A program made the translations under genes and the position numbers. A stretch of 64,000 bases of DNA from the NCBI GenBank assembly GCA_023390815.1, contig JAEWCC010000004.1, positions 1-64,000 on the forward strand, in the 5' to 3' direction. Each line of letters opens with the position of its first letter. Within the stretch, counting starts at the first letter, position 1. A model generated the notes under the pieces. It was given only the letters and a program-made list of their open reading frames with translations, had not been told where the DNA came from and did no database searches. Shown here piece by piece: positions 9,137 to 16,995 of this stretch. Origin of the DNA: Bacillota bacterium. Lineage in GTDB: Bacteria; Bacillota; Clostridia; Christensenellales; SZUA-584.

Positions 9137-9892
9137 CTATTCGTTAAAGTACCCCAGCTGCTCGGAGAGCTTTCGGGCCGTTTGCGTCACTTCCTTCACC
9201 AGCTGCTCCACTCTGCGGTCCCCTTTGACGCGGCTTTTCGGGCAAGATACGCCCAGGCTGTATGGCACGGCCCCCGCGTTGTTGTAAACCGGCGCGGCAA
9301 TGCACATCACATCCTCGCTGACCTCGCCGTCGTCGATGGCGTAGCCGCGCAGCGCCACCTCTTTTAATTCCTCGCGCAGCGCCTGCGCATCCGTAATCGT
9401 CTTTTTCGTATAGGGTTCAAAGCACAGCCGTGCGATGATGCTTTCTCTCTTGTCCTCCTCGCAGTATGCGAGCAGGCACTTGCCGACCGAAGAGCAGTGC
9501 ACGGGCTCCGCATTGCCGATCTTGGCGTGCACTGCCAGCCGCGAGCTTGTCATGGCCTGCTCGATCACCACGGCGCTGTCGTTGCTGAGCATGCAAAGGT
9601 GCGCAGACTCCCCCGTGGCCTCTACCAGCCGCGCCATAATCGGCTTGGCCGCCGATATGACATTGAGGTTTTTCACCAGCCGGTCGGACAGGCGCAGTAT
9701 GCCCGGCCCAAGCTTGTACTTGGCCGTCTCTTTGTCCTGTGCGACCATGTTGGTTTCGATCAGCGTCTCCAGAATACGGTACGCCGTACTCTTGTTGACG
9801 CTGAGCTCCTCCGCGACCTCGGTCACGCCTGCGGTCTTGCGTTTGGACAGAAACACCAGCGCCGCGATGCCGCGCTCCAGTGACTGTATCAT
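9137..9892 (-). CDS. IclR-family transcriptional regulator
   Basis: This 251-residue protein has an N-terminal winged helix-turn-helix (VTEVAEELSVNKSTAYRILETL, about residues 18-39) and a C-terminal ligand-binding GAF-like domain (HAKIGNAEPVHCSSVGKCLLA, and SEDVMCIAAPVYNNAG). IclR proteins usually bind a pathway metabolite and control their own catabolic operon. It overlaps the isomerase gene by 4 bp (ATGA) and is the sixth gene of the operon. It is the obvious candidate to bind the inverted repeat at 15341-15358 ahead of the first gene. Confidence 0.9.
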   Translation of the reverse strand: MIQSLERGIAALVFLSKRKTAGVTEVAEELSVNKSTAYRILETLIETNMVAQDKETAKYKLGPGILRLSDRLVKNLNVISAAKPIMARLVEATGESAHLCMLSNDSAVVIEQAMTSSRLAVHAKIGNAEPVHCSSVGKCLLAYCEEDKRESIIARLCFEPYTKKTITDAQALREELKEVALRGYAIDDGEVSEDVMCIAAPVYNNAGAVPYSLGVSCPKSRVKGDRRVEQLVKEVTQTARKLSEQLGYFNE

Positions 9893-10509
9893 CGGTCAGC
9901 CTCCACAAAGTCCTCGAAGTACAAAAAGCCGTGCTGCGCCAGTTCTTCCCGAAAGGGCTTATGCGCCAGCACCGTATACACGATTTCCTTGTCCAGCGCG
10001 CGCACGATATATTCAAAGGGTTTATGCGTCGCCTCGGATATATGCCGCAGACGTTCGCGGCTTTGCGCCTGGCTCTCGCTGCGGTGCGGCGGATATCCAC
10101 CGCCCGGCGGAGCCGCAAACAACTTTTCGAATATGTAGCGCAGGTTGAGGTCGCCTGCCCAGCCGTAGCCCTTGTTCAGCGCGAGCGACACGCAGTTGCC
10201 AGCGTTGATCTGGGAGAACAGAAACGCGTCGAGAGGGTTCTGGATAAGCCCGCATAACACGTTCGGATACTGCATCACGGAGTTTAAAAACCCCTGTCCG
10301 GTACCGCATCCGCCCACCGCCATATCGACCGCACCCATATTGAGAAGTGCCGCCGCAATCAGCCCCGTATGGATATAGGTCAGCTCCGGCTCGCCTTCAG
10401 CACCCGTCATGCCGGCGTTTAAAACCTCCTGCCCGCATGCCTGCAATGCGCTCACAATGTCTCCGTTTTTATCGCGCGCTGAAACCTCGCTTACCACCGC
10501 AACTCTCAT
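9889..10509 (-). CDS. RpiB/LacA/LacB-family sugar-phosphate isomerase
   Basis: This 206-residue protein has an RpiB-like N-terminal half: MRVAVVSEVSARDKNGDIV, then MAVGGCGTGQGFLNSVMQYP, which resembles the RpiB GTGIG loop, and NAGNCVSLALNKGY. RpiB-type enzymes interconvert aldose and ketose phosphates such as ribose-5-P, allose-6-P or tetrose phosphates. At 206 residues it exceeds the usual length of about 150, with a C-terminal extension of about 55 residues. It overlaps both neighbours by 4 bp, so it is translated from the same message as the transketolase and IclR genes. The exact substrate is unknown. Confidence 0.82.
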   Translation of the reverse strand: MRVAVVSEVSARDKNGDIVSALQACGQEVLNAGMTGAEGEPELTYIHTGLIAAALLNMGAVDMAVGGCGTGQGFLNSVMQYPNVLCGLIQNPLDAFLFSQINAGNCVSLALNKGYGWAGDLNLRYIFEKLFAAPPGGGYPPHRSESQAQSRERLRHISEATHKPFEYIVRALDKEIVYTVLAHKPFREELAQHGFLYFEDFVEADR

Positions 10510-11462
10510 TTTCCCCGCCTTCCTATGGCCCTTTTTACTGCGGCACCGATGTGCGCGGTAGTCAGGCCGAATTTCTCCATCAGGTATTCCTGCGAGCCCA
10601 CCTCACCGAACGTATCCTTTACACCCACGCGTTCGAGCGGCACAGGGCAGCTTTCGCCCAGCACCTCCGCCACCGCGCTGCCAAGCCCGCCGATTACGTT
10701 ATGGTTTTCCGTCGTGACGACCGCGCCGCAGCACTGCGCCGCTTCCGTCACCGCTTCGCGGTCGATGGGCTTTATGGTATGCATATCGATCACGGTGATA
10801 TCGATGTCCTCCCCCCGCAGCGCTTCCGCCGCTTTAAGCGCTTCGTACACCATGATGCCGCAAGCAATCACCGCCGCATCGCTGCCGTTACGCAACCGCT
10901 TGGCTTTGCCGATTTCAAACGTCTCGTCCGGCGCGTATAATCTCATCATCTTTTTGCGCCCAAAGCGCATATAGAAGTTGCCATAGGTCTTTGCCATGTG
11001 GCGCACTGCATACCGTATCGCAGTACCGTCCGCGGGTTCGATCACGGTCATACCGGGAATGCAGCGCATCAATCCCATATCTTCAAAAGGCATATGCGTG
11101 CCGCCATTCACCGCTGCTGTCACACCCGCGTCTGCGCCGACGAGCTTCACGTTGAGCCCCTGATACGCGCAAGACAGAAACACCTGATCGTAAGCGCGCC
11201 GCGAGGCGAATGTACCGAACGCCTGCAAAAACGGCACGAATCCTGTCGCGGAGAGCCCCGCCGCCATGCCCACCGCGTGCGCCTCCATAATCCCGCAATC
11301 GATCGCGCGGTCGGGATACGCTTCATAAAACGGCACGGTGCCCATCGAAACGCTCGTGTCCACGTCCAACACAACGATGCGTTCATCCGTCTTCGCCGCC
11401 TCGATCAGCGTATTGCAGTAGTGAGTACGCATCTCGGTATCGTCCAGCATATACGCACTCAT
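10506..11462 (-). CDS. Transketolase, C-terminal subunit
   Basis: This 318-residue protein corresponds to the pyrimidine-binding and C-terminal domains of transketolase. GIMEAHAVGMAAGLSATGF holds the catalytic glutamate that activates thiamine diphosphate, and GGTHMPFEDMGLMRCIPGM is the conserved loop. It overlaps the gene for the N-terminal half by 4 bp, so the two are coupled and should form an alpha2-beta2 enzyme. Split transketolases in Firmicutes often serve specialised sugar pathways rather than central pentose metabolism. That reading fits here, between a dehydrogenase and an isomerase. Confidence 0.9.
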   Translation of the reverse strand: MSAYMLDDTEMRTHYCNTLIEAAKTDERIVVLDVDTSVSMGTVPFYEAYPDRAIDCGIMEAHAVGMAAGLSATGFVPFLQAFGTFASRRAYDQVFLSCAYQGLNVKLVGADAGVTAAVNGGTHMPFEDMGLMRCIPGMTVIEPADGTAIRYAVRHMAKTYGNFYMRFGRKKMMRLYAPDETFEIGKAKRLRNGSDAAVIACGIMVYEALKAAEALRGEDIDITVIDMHTIKPIDREAVTEAAQCCGAVVTTENHNVIGGLGSAVAEVLGESCPVPLERVGVKDTFGEVGSQEYLMEKFGLTTAHIGAAVKRAIGRRGK

Positions 11463-12289
11463 TGCGTCTCCTCCGTCAGCCGCCGATCGATCTCCGCGCA
11501 GGCCTCATCCGCCATCGCCTCAGTGATCACCATGTAGTGGTTAAATTCGGCCTTTTCCGCAAAGCAGCAGCCCTGCCCTTTTTCAGTATCCAGTATCATA
11601 GCGACCGGACGCTTGCATTGCTTCGCATAGATCAGCGCGCCATAGATCGCGCCGCAATCCCGTCCGTCAGTGTATAAAGCCTCCCAGCCGAACGCTTCAA
11701 ATTTCTGTACTATGTCCAAGCTTCCACAAATATCCTTCACGTAGCCATCGAGCTGGCGCTTGTTCGCGTCCACGATGAGCACCACATTATCCATGCATCG
11801 GTGCGCGGCAAATTGCACGCCTTCCCAAACCTGCCCCTCCTGCAGCTCCCCGTCTCCCACGATGATATACACCATGTTATCAAGGCCCTTCATCCGATTC
11901 CCCAGCGCTGCACCGATGCCGAGCGACACCCCTTGCGCCAGTGAGCCGGTGCTGAGGTCGATACCGGGCGTTTTAAGGCGGTCGCAGTGGCTCGGCAGCC
12001 GTGTGCCCCCCTGGTTCAGTGTATCAAGCAATGCGCGGTCAAAGTAGCCCTTGTACGCAAGCGCAGCATATAGCGCCGGGCCGGAGTGCCCCTTGCTTAA
12101 TACCACCCAATCGCGCTCTTCCCACCCGGGATTCTGCGGATCAATATTGAGCACCGCTTCGTACAGCACCGCCAGCACCTCGCAGATCGACATGCTGCCG
12201 CCAATGTGGCCGTATCCCGCCGTAGCCATTGCGCGTATCGTCAGTTTGCGAATCTCCGCCGCCGCAGTTTTGAGCTGGTTCACATCCAT
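11459..12289 (-). CDS. Transketolase, N-terminal subunit
   Basis: This is a 276-residue protein. I chose the ATG at 12289, which begins the conserved sequence MDVNQLKTAAAEIRKLTI; the open frame extends 36 codons further into the upstream gene without homology. GHIGGSMSICEVL and the thiamine-diphosphate motif GDGELQEGQVWEG, continuing to DANKRQ, mark the N-terminal ThDP/Mg-binding domain. It moves two-carbon ketol units together with the C-terminal subunit encoded next. It begins 4 bp after the stop of the Gfo/Idh gene. Confidence 0.9.
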   Translation of the reverse strand: MDVNQLKTAAAEIRKLTIRAMATAGYGHIGGSMSICEVLAVLYEAVLNIDPQNPGWEERDWVVLSKGHSGPALYAALAYKGYFDRALLDTLNQGGTRLPSHCDRLKTPGIDLSTGSLAQGVSLGIGAALGNRMKGLDNMVYIIVGDGELQEGQVWEGVQFAAHRCMDNVVLIVDANKRQLDGYVKDICGSLDIVQKFEAFGWEALYTDGRDCGAIYGALIYAKQCKRPVAMILDTEKGQGCCFAEKAEFNHYMVITEAMADEACAEIDRRLTEETQ

Positions 12290-12293
12290 ACCG

Positions 12294-13496
12294 TCAGCCG
12301 CGCTTTCCGAATATGCCGAGCACGCCGCGCTTTTTCTGCAGCCCCTTATCCTCGTACGAATCGAGATAGACCTCATGCTTTTGCCCGGACGAATCAATCG
12401 CAGCCAGCGAGAACTTCAATACCTCGCGTCCTCTCTCACCGCTCAGCACGGGTTCCCGGTTGTCCCTGATCGCTTCGATAAAATCCAGCGTAGAATTTTT
12501 GAAGGACTCGCCCCAGTCGGTGGGCATGTCACGGTATTTATGCAGCTTGCCGTCGCGGTACACTACCACCGGGGCCACCTCGGGCAGCATTGACGCGGTG
12601 CAGCGCGTCACCCAGAGCACGCCGCGGCTGCCCGTTATCTCCATGCGCTCGTCACAGGTGTAATATTTGCTTTGGATGTACATATCGGGGGAATCCATGA
12701 TATCCATAATGCCGTATTGTTTGCTGCCCTTGTGCTTCCACATGATCATCGCAGGGCAGTCCTGATAGATACCCGGCATCACGGGCGAGCTGTCGATCCA
12801 CGCCGACACCTTTTCCACGTCGCCCAGCATATGCATGATGACGGAAAACTTGTGGAAGCCGTCGTCGAACACGAACGGCCCGCCGCCCGAAAGCGTATCA
12901 TTGAGCCGCCACAGCCACGAAGCGGGGTCGATTTTCCAGCCGGTTTCAGCCAGCGTTTCACCTGTCTGTTTATTGGCCTTCTTCGTGCGCCCTTCCGCGC
13001 CCGGCAGATTTGCAGAACACAGCCCGCCGTTGTTCATCTTGTACCGCATTGATACCGGCTCGCCGATCTCGCCGTCATCGAGCAGCTTCTTGGCGAGCTG
13101 GTAGGGCGGATAGAATACGAAGTTTTCAAACACCTTGAGTTTCACGCCGTTTTTCTTTGCGGCTTCAATCATGGCATCGCACTCGGCGAGATTCATCGCC
13201 ATAGGCTTCTGCACGGATACATGCTTCCTGACCTCGCACGCGGCGACGGCCATCTCACAATGAAGGTGGTGCGGCACGAGCAGCTCCACCGCATCCACGT
13301 TTGGGTCGGCCAATACATCCTCGTAGCGGCTGAACACTTTTCCCACGCCGTGTTCCCGCGCGAAATCCTCCGCCCGCTTGACATTCTTGTCACACACGCC
13401 ATAGAGCTCCGCGTCGGGATGATTCTGGTATCCGGGGACATGCAGCGTCGCAATGCGCCCGCAGCCCACCAGCACGAACTTGAGCTTCCCTGCCAT
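12294..13496 (-). CDS. Gfo/Idh/MocA-family sugar dehydrogenase
   Basis: This 400-residue protein opens with an N-terminal Rossmann fold (VGCGRIATLHVPGYQNHP). The usual EKP catalytic motif appears as QKPMAMN near residue 98, and a C-terminal alpha/beta domain follows (NDTLSGGGPFVFDDGFHKF, with a His typical of the active site). Members oxidise or reduce hydroxyls of sugars, inositols and sugar acids using NAD(P). The Glu-to-Gln change in the EKP motif is mildly unusual, while the catalytic Lys is kept. It is the second gene of the operon, 15 bp after the ThDP enzyme. Confidence 0.88.
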   Translation of the reverse strand: MAGKLKFVLVGCGRIATLHVPGYQNHPDAELYGVCDKNVKRAEDFAREHGVGKVFSRYEDVLADPNVDAVELLVPHHLHCEMAVAACEVRKHVSVQKPMAMNLAECDAMIEAAKKNGVKLKVFENFVFYPPYQLAKKLLDDGEIGEPVSMRYKMNNGGLCSANLPGAEGRTKKANKQTGETLAETGWKIDPASWLWRLNDTLSGGGPFVFDDGFHKFSVIMHMLGDVEKVSAWIDSSPVMPGIYQDCPAMIMWKHKGSKQYGIMDIMDSPDMYIQSKYYTCDERMEITGSRGVLWVTRCTASMLPEVAPVVVYRDGKLHKYRDMPTDWGESFKNSTLDFIEAIRDNREPVLSGERGREVLKFSLAAIDSSGQKHEVYLDSYEDKGLQKKRGVLGIFGKRG

Positions 13497-13511
13497 ATCG
13501 TTTCCCCCTCT

Positions 13512-15293
13512 CTATACGGTTTCTTCGCCGCGCGCTTGCTCGTAGGCCGCGCGCCGCTGTGCGTCGTATTCGGGTATCGGTACATCCCACCACCCAAACG
13601 CTTTGCCGCCGCTGTAGGGGTATTCGCGGCATACGTCGGCGAGTATCAAATAAGGCTTACTGGAGGCTATCGCCCGCTCCAGCACGTCCTTGCATTCTTC
13701 CTTCTTCGATATGCGCTCTGCCTGAATACCAAAGCTTTCGGCTACCTTCACAAAGTCGGGCGAGTACGGTTCGCCGCCGCGCGTAAAGTCGTTGCCGAAC
13801 GTTCCCTCTTCGCCGAGTACATCCATCTGCAAGTCCTTGATTGCCATCCAGCCGGAGTTATCGGCCAGCATCACGACGACCGGAATATCGTACTGCGCCA
13901 TCGTGGCAAGCTCCTGCATTACCATCATAAAATCGCCGTCGCCCAGCAATGCCACAACCGGGCGATCCGGGCAGGCAAGCTTCGCGCCCATGGCGGCGGG
14001 CAGTGCCCAGCCCATCGTAGAGAAGCCGCCCGTGGTCAGATTGCAGCCGCGCTGCGCGTAACAGTACTCCTGAAACAGCTGCGCCTGTGTGTTGCCCGAA
14101 GACGTCACGACGACTGTATCCTCGGGCAGATGCACGTTAAGTTCACCGATCAGCTGCGAAATCGTGACCTTTTCCGTCTTCGCGGCACGCACATCCTTCA
14201 GCTGTGCTGCCCATTCAGATTTCAGCCGTGCGATCTCGGCGGTATATTCCTTTCTTTCAGCACCCTGTCCGTATGCGTCGGAGATCTGTTTGAGCGCGTC
14301 GGTCAAATCCGAGACGATCCCGACATTCGCGCCATAGTTCTTACCAATCTCCGCAGCGTCGATATCGATATGGATCAGCTTGGTGTCGGGGAAGTTGAAG
14401 CTAACGCCCTTGCGGTATGAACAGGTGGTCTCGTCGGCAAAGCGTGTGCCCACTGCAAGGATCACATCCGCATTTCGGCAAAGCGTAAGGCCCATCGGCG
14501 TTCCCTTGGAGCCGGTATGGAAGCCGTACAGCGGGTGTGTCTCGCGCACCACGCTTTTGCCCGCGAGTGTGGTGACCATCGCCGCACCCCATTGCTCCGC
14601 CAGTTTTTCGATCAACTCGCCCGCCTGAACCCGCAGCGCACCGCCTCCCGCGAGTATCACCGGCCGCTTTGCGCCCTTCATCAGCTGCACCGCCCGTGCG
14701 ACCGATTCCGCATCGGCACAGGGCTTGGATTCAAGCTTGTATTCCACATTCAACGGCTGAGTTTCCAGCGCCGTACACTGTACATCCATAGGCAGCATCA
14801 CCGCACAGGGCCCGCTGCGTCCGCTTTGCATCTGTCCAAACGCGCGCCGCAATATGCGCGGAAGCTGTCCGACCGATTCCGCTCGCCAGGTGCGCTTGGC
14901 CAGCGGTTCCAGCGCGCGGATGATATTGCTGTCCTGATACCGCTCTACCTCCTGCAGCAGCCCTACGCCCTTCATGTGTACATGCGCGTCGCCGCAGAGC
15001 TGCAGAAACGCCGTGGAGTCCACGTAGGCCGTCGCAAGGCCGATGCACGAATTGAGCGTACCCGGACCGATGGACGAAAAACAGACAAGCGGCCTGCCGC
15101 TCATCCGAAAATATCCGTCGGCTATCGCGGCAGCTGCTTGCTCGTGCTTCACCTGTATATATTGGATTCTACCCTGCGCCTTGCGCACGGCGTCAAACAA
15201 CCCCATCACGCCATGTCCCGGTATGCCGAGGATATAGGGTACGCCCTCGCTCACCAGAAAATCAACAATGATCTCTCCGCCTGTGCGTCTCAT
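13512..15293 (-). CDS. Thiamine-diphosphate-dependent enzyme, acetolactate-synthase-like
   Basis: This 593-residue protein has three ThDP domains. The N-terminal one carries the activating Glu in KHEQAAAAIADGYF, a central one includes RPVILAGGGALR, and the C-terminal one has GDGDFMMVMQELATM with the Asn of ADNSGW, the Mg-ThDP motif. The family includes acetolactate synthase, glyoxylate carboligase and the cyclohexanetrione hydrolase IolD. The sequence alone does not separate these. It is the first gene of an operon that also encodes a split transketolase, so two unrelated ThDP enzymes are co-produced. A carboligase or C-C hydrolase step in sugar breakdown is inferred. Confidence 0.85.
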   Translation of the reverse strand: MRRTGGEIIVDFLVSEGVPYILGIPGHGVMGLFDAVRKAQGRIQYIQVKHEQAAAAIADGYFRMSGRPLVCFSSIGPGTLNSCIGLATAYVDSTAFLQLCGDAHVHMKGVGLLQEVERYQDSNIIRALEPLAKRTWRAESVGQLPRILRRAFGQMQSGRSGPCAVMLPMDVQCTALETQPLNVEYKLESKPCADAESVARAVQLMKGAKRPVILAGGGALRVQAGELIEKLAEQWGAAMVTTLAGKSVVRETHPLYGFHTGSKGTPMGLTLCRNADVILAVGTRFADETTCSYRKGVSFNFPDTKLIHIDIDAAEIGKNYGANVGIVSDLTDALKQISDAYGQGAERKEYTAEIARLKSEWAAQLKDVRAAKTEKVTISQLIGELNVHLPEDTVVVTSSGNTQAQLFQEYCYAQRGCNLTTGGFSTMGWALPAAMGAKLACPDRPVVALLGDGDFMMVMQELATMAQYDIPVVVMLADNSGWMAIKDLQMDVLGEEGTFGNDFTRGGEPYSPDFVKVAESFGIQAERISKKEECKDVLERAIASSKPYLILADVCREYPYSGGKAFGWWDVPIPEYDAQRRAAYEQARGEETV

Positions 15294-15340
15294 GGCAATC
15301 CTCCATGCTGTTTAGTTGTTAACTCCGGATGCGGTTGGTA

Positions 15341-15358
15341 AATGATATGTTTATCATT
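15341..15358. promoter_or_regulatory. Perfect inverted repeat ahead of the sugar operon (candidate operator)
   Basis: AATGATA-TGTT-TATCATT has two perfect 7-bp arms with a 4-bp spacer and lies 48-65 bp upstream of the first start codon. No U-tract follows, so it is not a terminator. It is the natural candidate binding site for the operon's own IclR protein. Confidence 0.55.
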
Positions 15359-15431
15359 GCGCTTTTAAGGGGCAAAGTCAATCGGTCTATGCAACTTGGT
15401 TTCTCTGTGCGCAACCAATTTATCGCACAAA

Positions 15432-15458
15432 AAAGCCGCGTCGGCAAAACGCGGCTTT
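15432..15458 (-). terminator. Terminator of the MFS exporter gene
   Basis: AAAGCCGCGT pairs perfectly with ACGCGGCTTT around a 7-base loop. On the minus strand the hairpin runs into TTTTTTG. Confidence 0.88.
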
Positions 15459-15480
15459 CGGTTCTGATTGCTGATTTTGG

Positions 15481-16722
15481 TTATGCTTTCGTTTTTTTAT
15501 CCTGGGTGATCATGGCGCTGATGAGCATAATCGCGACCATGGCGATACCGGAGACAAGGAACCACAGTACGACCCCGTACGTTTCCGCCACTGGTCCCGC
15601 AATCAACAAGCCTACCGGCATCGCAAGACACATCAAGCTGCCAATGAGCGAGAATACGCGGCCCTGAGCCTCAGGCGCAACGGTCTGCTGCAGATACGAC
15701 ATATAGGGGATGCTATAAAGGTTACCGCCCGCACCCATCAGCGCGCATAGCACCGCAAACATCCAGAAGAAGGACATATCCGCAGGCAGCAGCCCGCACA
15801 GCAAGTTCGTGAGGCCGAAACCGATCAGCGCGATATGGATGACGCGGAACTTGTTTTTGATCTCCCCGCGCGCGCTCACGATCGCGGCGCAAAGCATCAT
15901 GCCGCCCGCATAGACGAATTCGATCAAACCGGCGTGCCAGGCCGTACCCATAAAATGATTGCTCGTCATCAGCGGATACAGAGAGGACAGCGGCAGATAG
16001 AACACCATACAGAGCGTCGCTGCAATCGTCACAATGAAAAGCCGCCTGTCGCGCAGCAGCACCGCCGCACCCTCCTTCATCTCACGAAAAATGTGCGGCG
16101 TCTCGTGCGTCTGCCTAGGCGGGTCGGGTATGCGCGTCAGCGCGACGCTTGTGCACGCTATCAGGGCACCCGCAACGTCAATCAGCATGATGACGGGCAG
16201 CGGCAGCACCGCGTACAACGCCGCCCCCAGCACTGGCCCCAGCATGAACGCGCCGGACTGCATAAACTGGCTCCAGCCGTTGGCGCGCACAAGCTGATCC
16301 CCCGGCACGAGCATCGGAACTGCCGCCTGGATGGCAGGCGTGTGGAACACGCCGCCCACGGCGCGCAGGCCAAGTACAGCGTAAGCAACCCAATAGGGCG
16401 GCTGGCCGAAAACGAACAGCAAGGCGAATATGCCCGCGGCGAACGCCATAAACGCATCCGCGGCAATAATCACGTTCTTGCGCTTCAGCCGGTCGATCCA
16501 TACCCCCGCAAACGGCCCTAAAATGAGCTGCGGCAAAAATGCAAACAGGCCTGCAAGCGACAGTACCATCGCGGATGACGTCCCGCTAGCGAGCCACCAG
16601 ATCAGTGCGAATTGTACGGCGGAAGTGCCGACGAGGGATATCGTCTGACCGGAGACGATCACCAGAAAGCTGCGTTTCCAGTGCCCCGCCCCCGGCAGGG
16701 AATGATCTTGATTTTGTGTCAT
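15481..16722 (-). CDS. MFS efflux transporter, Mef-like (candidate macrolide exporter)
   Basis: This 413-residue protein has about twelve membrane segments. The N-terminus reads SGQTISLVGTSAVQFALIWW, followed by GPFAGVWIDRLKRKNVII, the Mef/MFS_3 signature (loop 2-3 motif GxxxDRxxRK). This family contains macrolide exporters Mef(A)/(E) and siderophore exporters. Its start has AAAGGA about 8 bases upstream. The 100 bp before it carry a seven-codon leader peptide (MQSVRLR) and competing hairpins, described separately, which strongly suggest induction by ribosome-targeting macrolides. No Msr/Mel ABC-F gene follows, unlike the mef/mel operon. Drug specificity is inferred from the attenuator more than from the protein. 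Confidence 0.85.
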   Translation of the reverse strand: MTQNQDHSLPGAGHWKRSFLVIVSGQTISLVGTSAVQFALIWWLASGTSSAMVLSLAGLFAFLPQLILGPFAGVWIDRLKRKNVIIAADAFMAFAAGIFALLFVFGQPPYWVAYAVLGLRAVGGVFHTPAIQAAVPMLVPGDQLVRANGWSQFMQSGAFMLGPVLGAALYAVLPLPVIMLIDVAGALIACTSVALTRIPDPPRQTHETPHIFREMKEGAAVLLRDRRLFIVTIAATLCMVFYLPLSSLYPLMTSNHFMGTAWHAGLIEFVYAGGMMLCAAIVSARGEIKNKFRVIHIALIGFGLTNLLCGLLPADMSFFWMFAVLCALMGAGGNLYSIPYMSYLQQTVAPEAQGRVFSLIGSLMCLAMPVGLLIAGPVAETYGVVLWFLVSGIAMVAIMLISAMITQDKKTKA

Positions 16723-16745
16723 GACAGAGTTCCTTTCTTGTATGC

Positions 16746-16798
16746 AAAAATAGCCCCGTTATGGGGTGATACGGTTTGCGGATGAACTTAGCGCAAAC
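16746..16798 (-). promoter_or_regulatory. Transcription attenuator with alternative hairpins ahead of the MFS exporter
   Basis: On the minus-strand RNA, hairpin 1 pairs GUUUGCG (16798-16792, inside leader codons 5-7) with CGCAAAC (16780-16774). A terminator pairs CCCC (16766-16763) with GGGG (16757-16754) and is followed by CUAUUUUUG. A competing structure pairs CCGUAU (16774-16769) with AUAACGG (16762-16756, one bulged A) and would destroy the terminator. A ribosome stalled on the leader's last codons would cover the 5' arm of hairpin 1 and free its 3' side. The terminator stem is short (4 GC pairs), so leakiness is possible. Confidence 0.65.
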
Positions 16799-16811
16799 GT
16801 ACGGATTGCAT
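16788..16811 (-). CDS. Leader peptide MQSVRLR, macrolide-type stalling motif
   Basis: This seven-codon ORF encodes Met-Gln-Ser-Val-Arg-Leu-Arg-stop and is preceded by AAAAGGAG (16827-16820) at an ideal 8-base spacing. The Arg-Leu-Arg end is the +x+ motif known to arrest macrolide-bound ribosomes. It closely resembles the start of the ermD leader MTHSMRLR, sharing S-[M/V]-R-L-R. Codons 5-7 form the 5' arm of the first attenuator hairpin. The ORF ends 65 bp before the exporter start. Function as a regulatory leader is inferred from this combination of features. Confidence 0.75.
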   Translation of the reverse strand: MQSVRLR

Positions 16812-16937
16812 TAAAAAGGCTCCTTTTCTGTCACAGTACACATAACTTAACACAATTTCGACTTCATGTAAATATACAGAACATCATTGATCTTACTCCA
16901 TATTCAGGGTAGCGTAGGCGCTTTCAAGCACTGCCCT

Positions 16938-16969
16938 TTGCGTTTTACCCCTGATCGTATATAATCAGG
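16938..16969 (+). promoter_or_regulatory. Promoter with overlapping palindrome
   Basis: TTGCGT (16938-16943), a 16-bp spacer and TATAAT (16960-16965) form a good sigma-A promoter for the acetyltransferase. The arms CCTGAT (16950-16955) and ATCAGG (16964-16969) form an inverted repeat across the -10 box, a possible repressor site. Confidence 0.6.
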
Positions 16970-16995
16970 TAACGACATTGAAAAGTGAGGTTTCC

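Noticed and set aside
8244..9287. 347-codon frame on the plus strand
   Set aside because: Antisense to the GPH symporter gene, His/Arg-rich composition typical of a shadow frame in GC-biased genes.
13221..14420. 399-codon frame on the plus strand
   Set aside because: Antisense to the Gfo/Idh and ThDP genes, with no domain and atypical composition.
7569..15293. Assignment of the operon to D-apiose/apulose breakdown
   Set aside because: A Gfo/Idh dehydrogenase and split transketolase also occur in that pathway, but no apulose kinase is inside the operon and the ThDP synthase-like gene does not fit. Kept as unassigned.
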